Origin: Paracoccaceae bacterium
GTDB taxonomy: Bacteria; Pseudomonadota; Alphaproteobacteria; Rhodobacterales; Rhodobacteraceae
Assembly: GCA_947371955.1 (NCBI GenBank)
Contig: CANBRQ010000004.1
Span: 1-64,000, forward strand
Direction: 5' to 3'
DNA: 64,000 nt
In this document: piece after piece, positions 63,424-64,000 of the stretch
Numbering within the stretch: the first letter of the stretch is position 1
Layout of the letters: the number at the start of each line of letters is the position of its first letter
The notes under the pieces: model-generated
Database searches by the model: none
Seen by the model: the letters and a program-made list of their open reading frames with translations, nothing else
Told to the model about the DNA's origin: nothing
Position numbers and translations under genes: made by a program

Positions 63424-64000
63424 TCAGTTGATCCGGCTGACCACGTAATCCGCGAGGTCCGACAGCGTCTGGCGCAGCGGATGGTCTGGCAGGACTGTCA
63501 GGGCCTGACGGGCCTTTTCAGCCCAGACAAAGGCCTCGTCCCGTGCGGCTTGCAGGCCGCCGGTTTCGGTGAGGAGCATCATGGCGTGATCAAGGTCGCC
63601 GTCGCGCTGGTCGCCCTTTTCGATCACACGGGTCCAGAAGGCGCGCTGTTCGGGCGTGGCTTTGGCCACAGCCTTGATCATCGGCAGGGTGACTTTGCGC
63701 TCGCGGAAGTCGTCTCCGATGTTCTTGCCGATCTGGGCCGAGGTGCCGCTGTAATCCAGCAGGTCATCGGCAATCTGGAAGGCGATGCCCAGCGCGTCGC
63801 CATAGTTGTAGAAGGCGCGGACCTGATCCTCGGGCGCGCCGGCAATGACAGCGCCGACCTCGCAGGCGGCGGCGAAAAGGGCAGCAGTCTTGCCGCGCAC
63901 CACTTGCAGGTAGATGGCCTCATCCGTCTTGAGGTCTTGCGCGGCGGTGAGTTGCAGAACCTCACCCTCGGCAATCGTGGCCGAGGCATTGGCGAGGATA
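63424..64000 (-). CDS. Polyprenyl diphosphate synthase, 3' part (partial)
   Basis: This is a trans-isoprenyl diphosphate synthase, probably the octaprenyl/decaprenyl enzyme making the ubiquinone side chain. The reading frame is open to the right edge, longer than the 159-aa track ORF. Visible are the TAAQDLKTDEAIYLQVVRGKTAALFAAACEVGA region and the second aspartate-rich motif FQIADDLLDYSG with KNIGDDFRERKVTLPMI. The first DDxxD motif lies outside the window. The ispE gene in the window supplies an earlier step of the same precursor pathway. Confidence 0.9.
   Translation of the reverse strand, partial: ILANASATIAEGEVLQLTAAQDLKTDEAIYLQVVRGKTAALFAAACEVGAVIAGAPEDQVRAFYNYGDALGIAFQIADDLLDYSGTSAQIGKNIGDDFRERKVTLPMIKAVAKATPEQRAFWTRVIEKGDQRDGDLDHAMMLLTETGGLQAARDEAFVWAEKARQALTVLPDHPLRQTLSDLADYVVSRIN

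Noticed and set aside
1-64000. CRISPR arrays, rRNA operon or prophage
   Set aside because: No regularly spaced repeats, rRNA sequence or phage structural genes were seen. The only integrase is a truncated island type.

Overview
The window reads as a high-GC alphaproteobacterial chromosome of the Rhodobacteraceae/Paracoccaceae type (Rhodobacter, Gemmobacter or Tabrizicola-like). The evidence is the gene content: a Rhodobacter-style xdhABC operon, an aa3-type cytochrome oxidase subunit IV of 44 residues, ETF-ubiquinone oxidoreductase, and the short dispersed GC-rich palindromes common in this family. Genus-level assignment is inference.

1-14 kb: the 5' part of dnaE (minus strand, running off the left edge), then xdhA-xdhB-xdhC for xanthine dehydrogenase, a cytosine-deaminase-like amidohydrolase, a guanine-deaminase-like nucleobase deaminase, and a complete BMP-type nucleoside/nucleobase ABC importer (ATPase, two permeases, Tat-exported binding protein). 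Together these look like a purine/pyrimidine uptake and catabolism block. 14-16 kb: an ArsR regulator/SRPBCC pair and a divergent DauA-like FAD oxidoreductase. 16.4-24.8 kb: a LysR regulator divergent from an oxidative L-arabinose operon (FAH-fold AraD1, L-arabonate dehydratase, Gfo/Idh sugar dehydrogenase, alpha-ketoglutarate semialdehyde dehydrogenase) that ends in an unusual cytoplasmic glycoside-hydrolase-like protein. 24.8-28.9 kb: a minus-strand sulfate uptake operon (sbp-cysT-cysW-cysA) followed by an Lrp regulator. 29.6-33 kb: an RsmB-type rRNA methyltransferase and a YgiQ radical-SAM protein.

33.3-47.6 kb is an accessory segment. It carries an imperfect ~70-bp direct repeat near each end and abuts the 3' end of a tRNA-Met(CAT). 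From the left it holds an adenine deaminase whose N-terminus has been replaced by an IS3 transposase fragment, a striking three-gene cluster, and then a nest of decayed elements (hsdM fragment, IS66, IS3, truncated tyrosine integrase). The three genes are a TPR-alpha/beta-hydrolase, an NRPS-like adenylation-carrier didomain, and a 1330-aa TPR-glycosyltransferase-sulfotransferase. The TPR halves of the first and third are visibly paralogous. This cluster is the best candidate for an undescribed system: carrier-bound acyl activation coupled to glycan or metabolite transfer and sulfation on a shared TPR scaffold.

47.6-64 kb is ordinary chromosome: a P-loop kinase-like protein, hydantoinase/oxoprolinase, Sua5, acyl-CoA dehydrogenase with an MBL hydrolase, CoxIV, a lipoprotein, mobA with two translationally coupled genes, ispE with a TPR protein, ETF-QO, greA, a membrane coiled-coil protein, and a polyprenyl synthase running off the right edge. 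Many ORF-track lines are antisense or alternate-frame shadows and are omitted. Several starts were moved to ATGs with good Shine-Dalgarno sequences.
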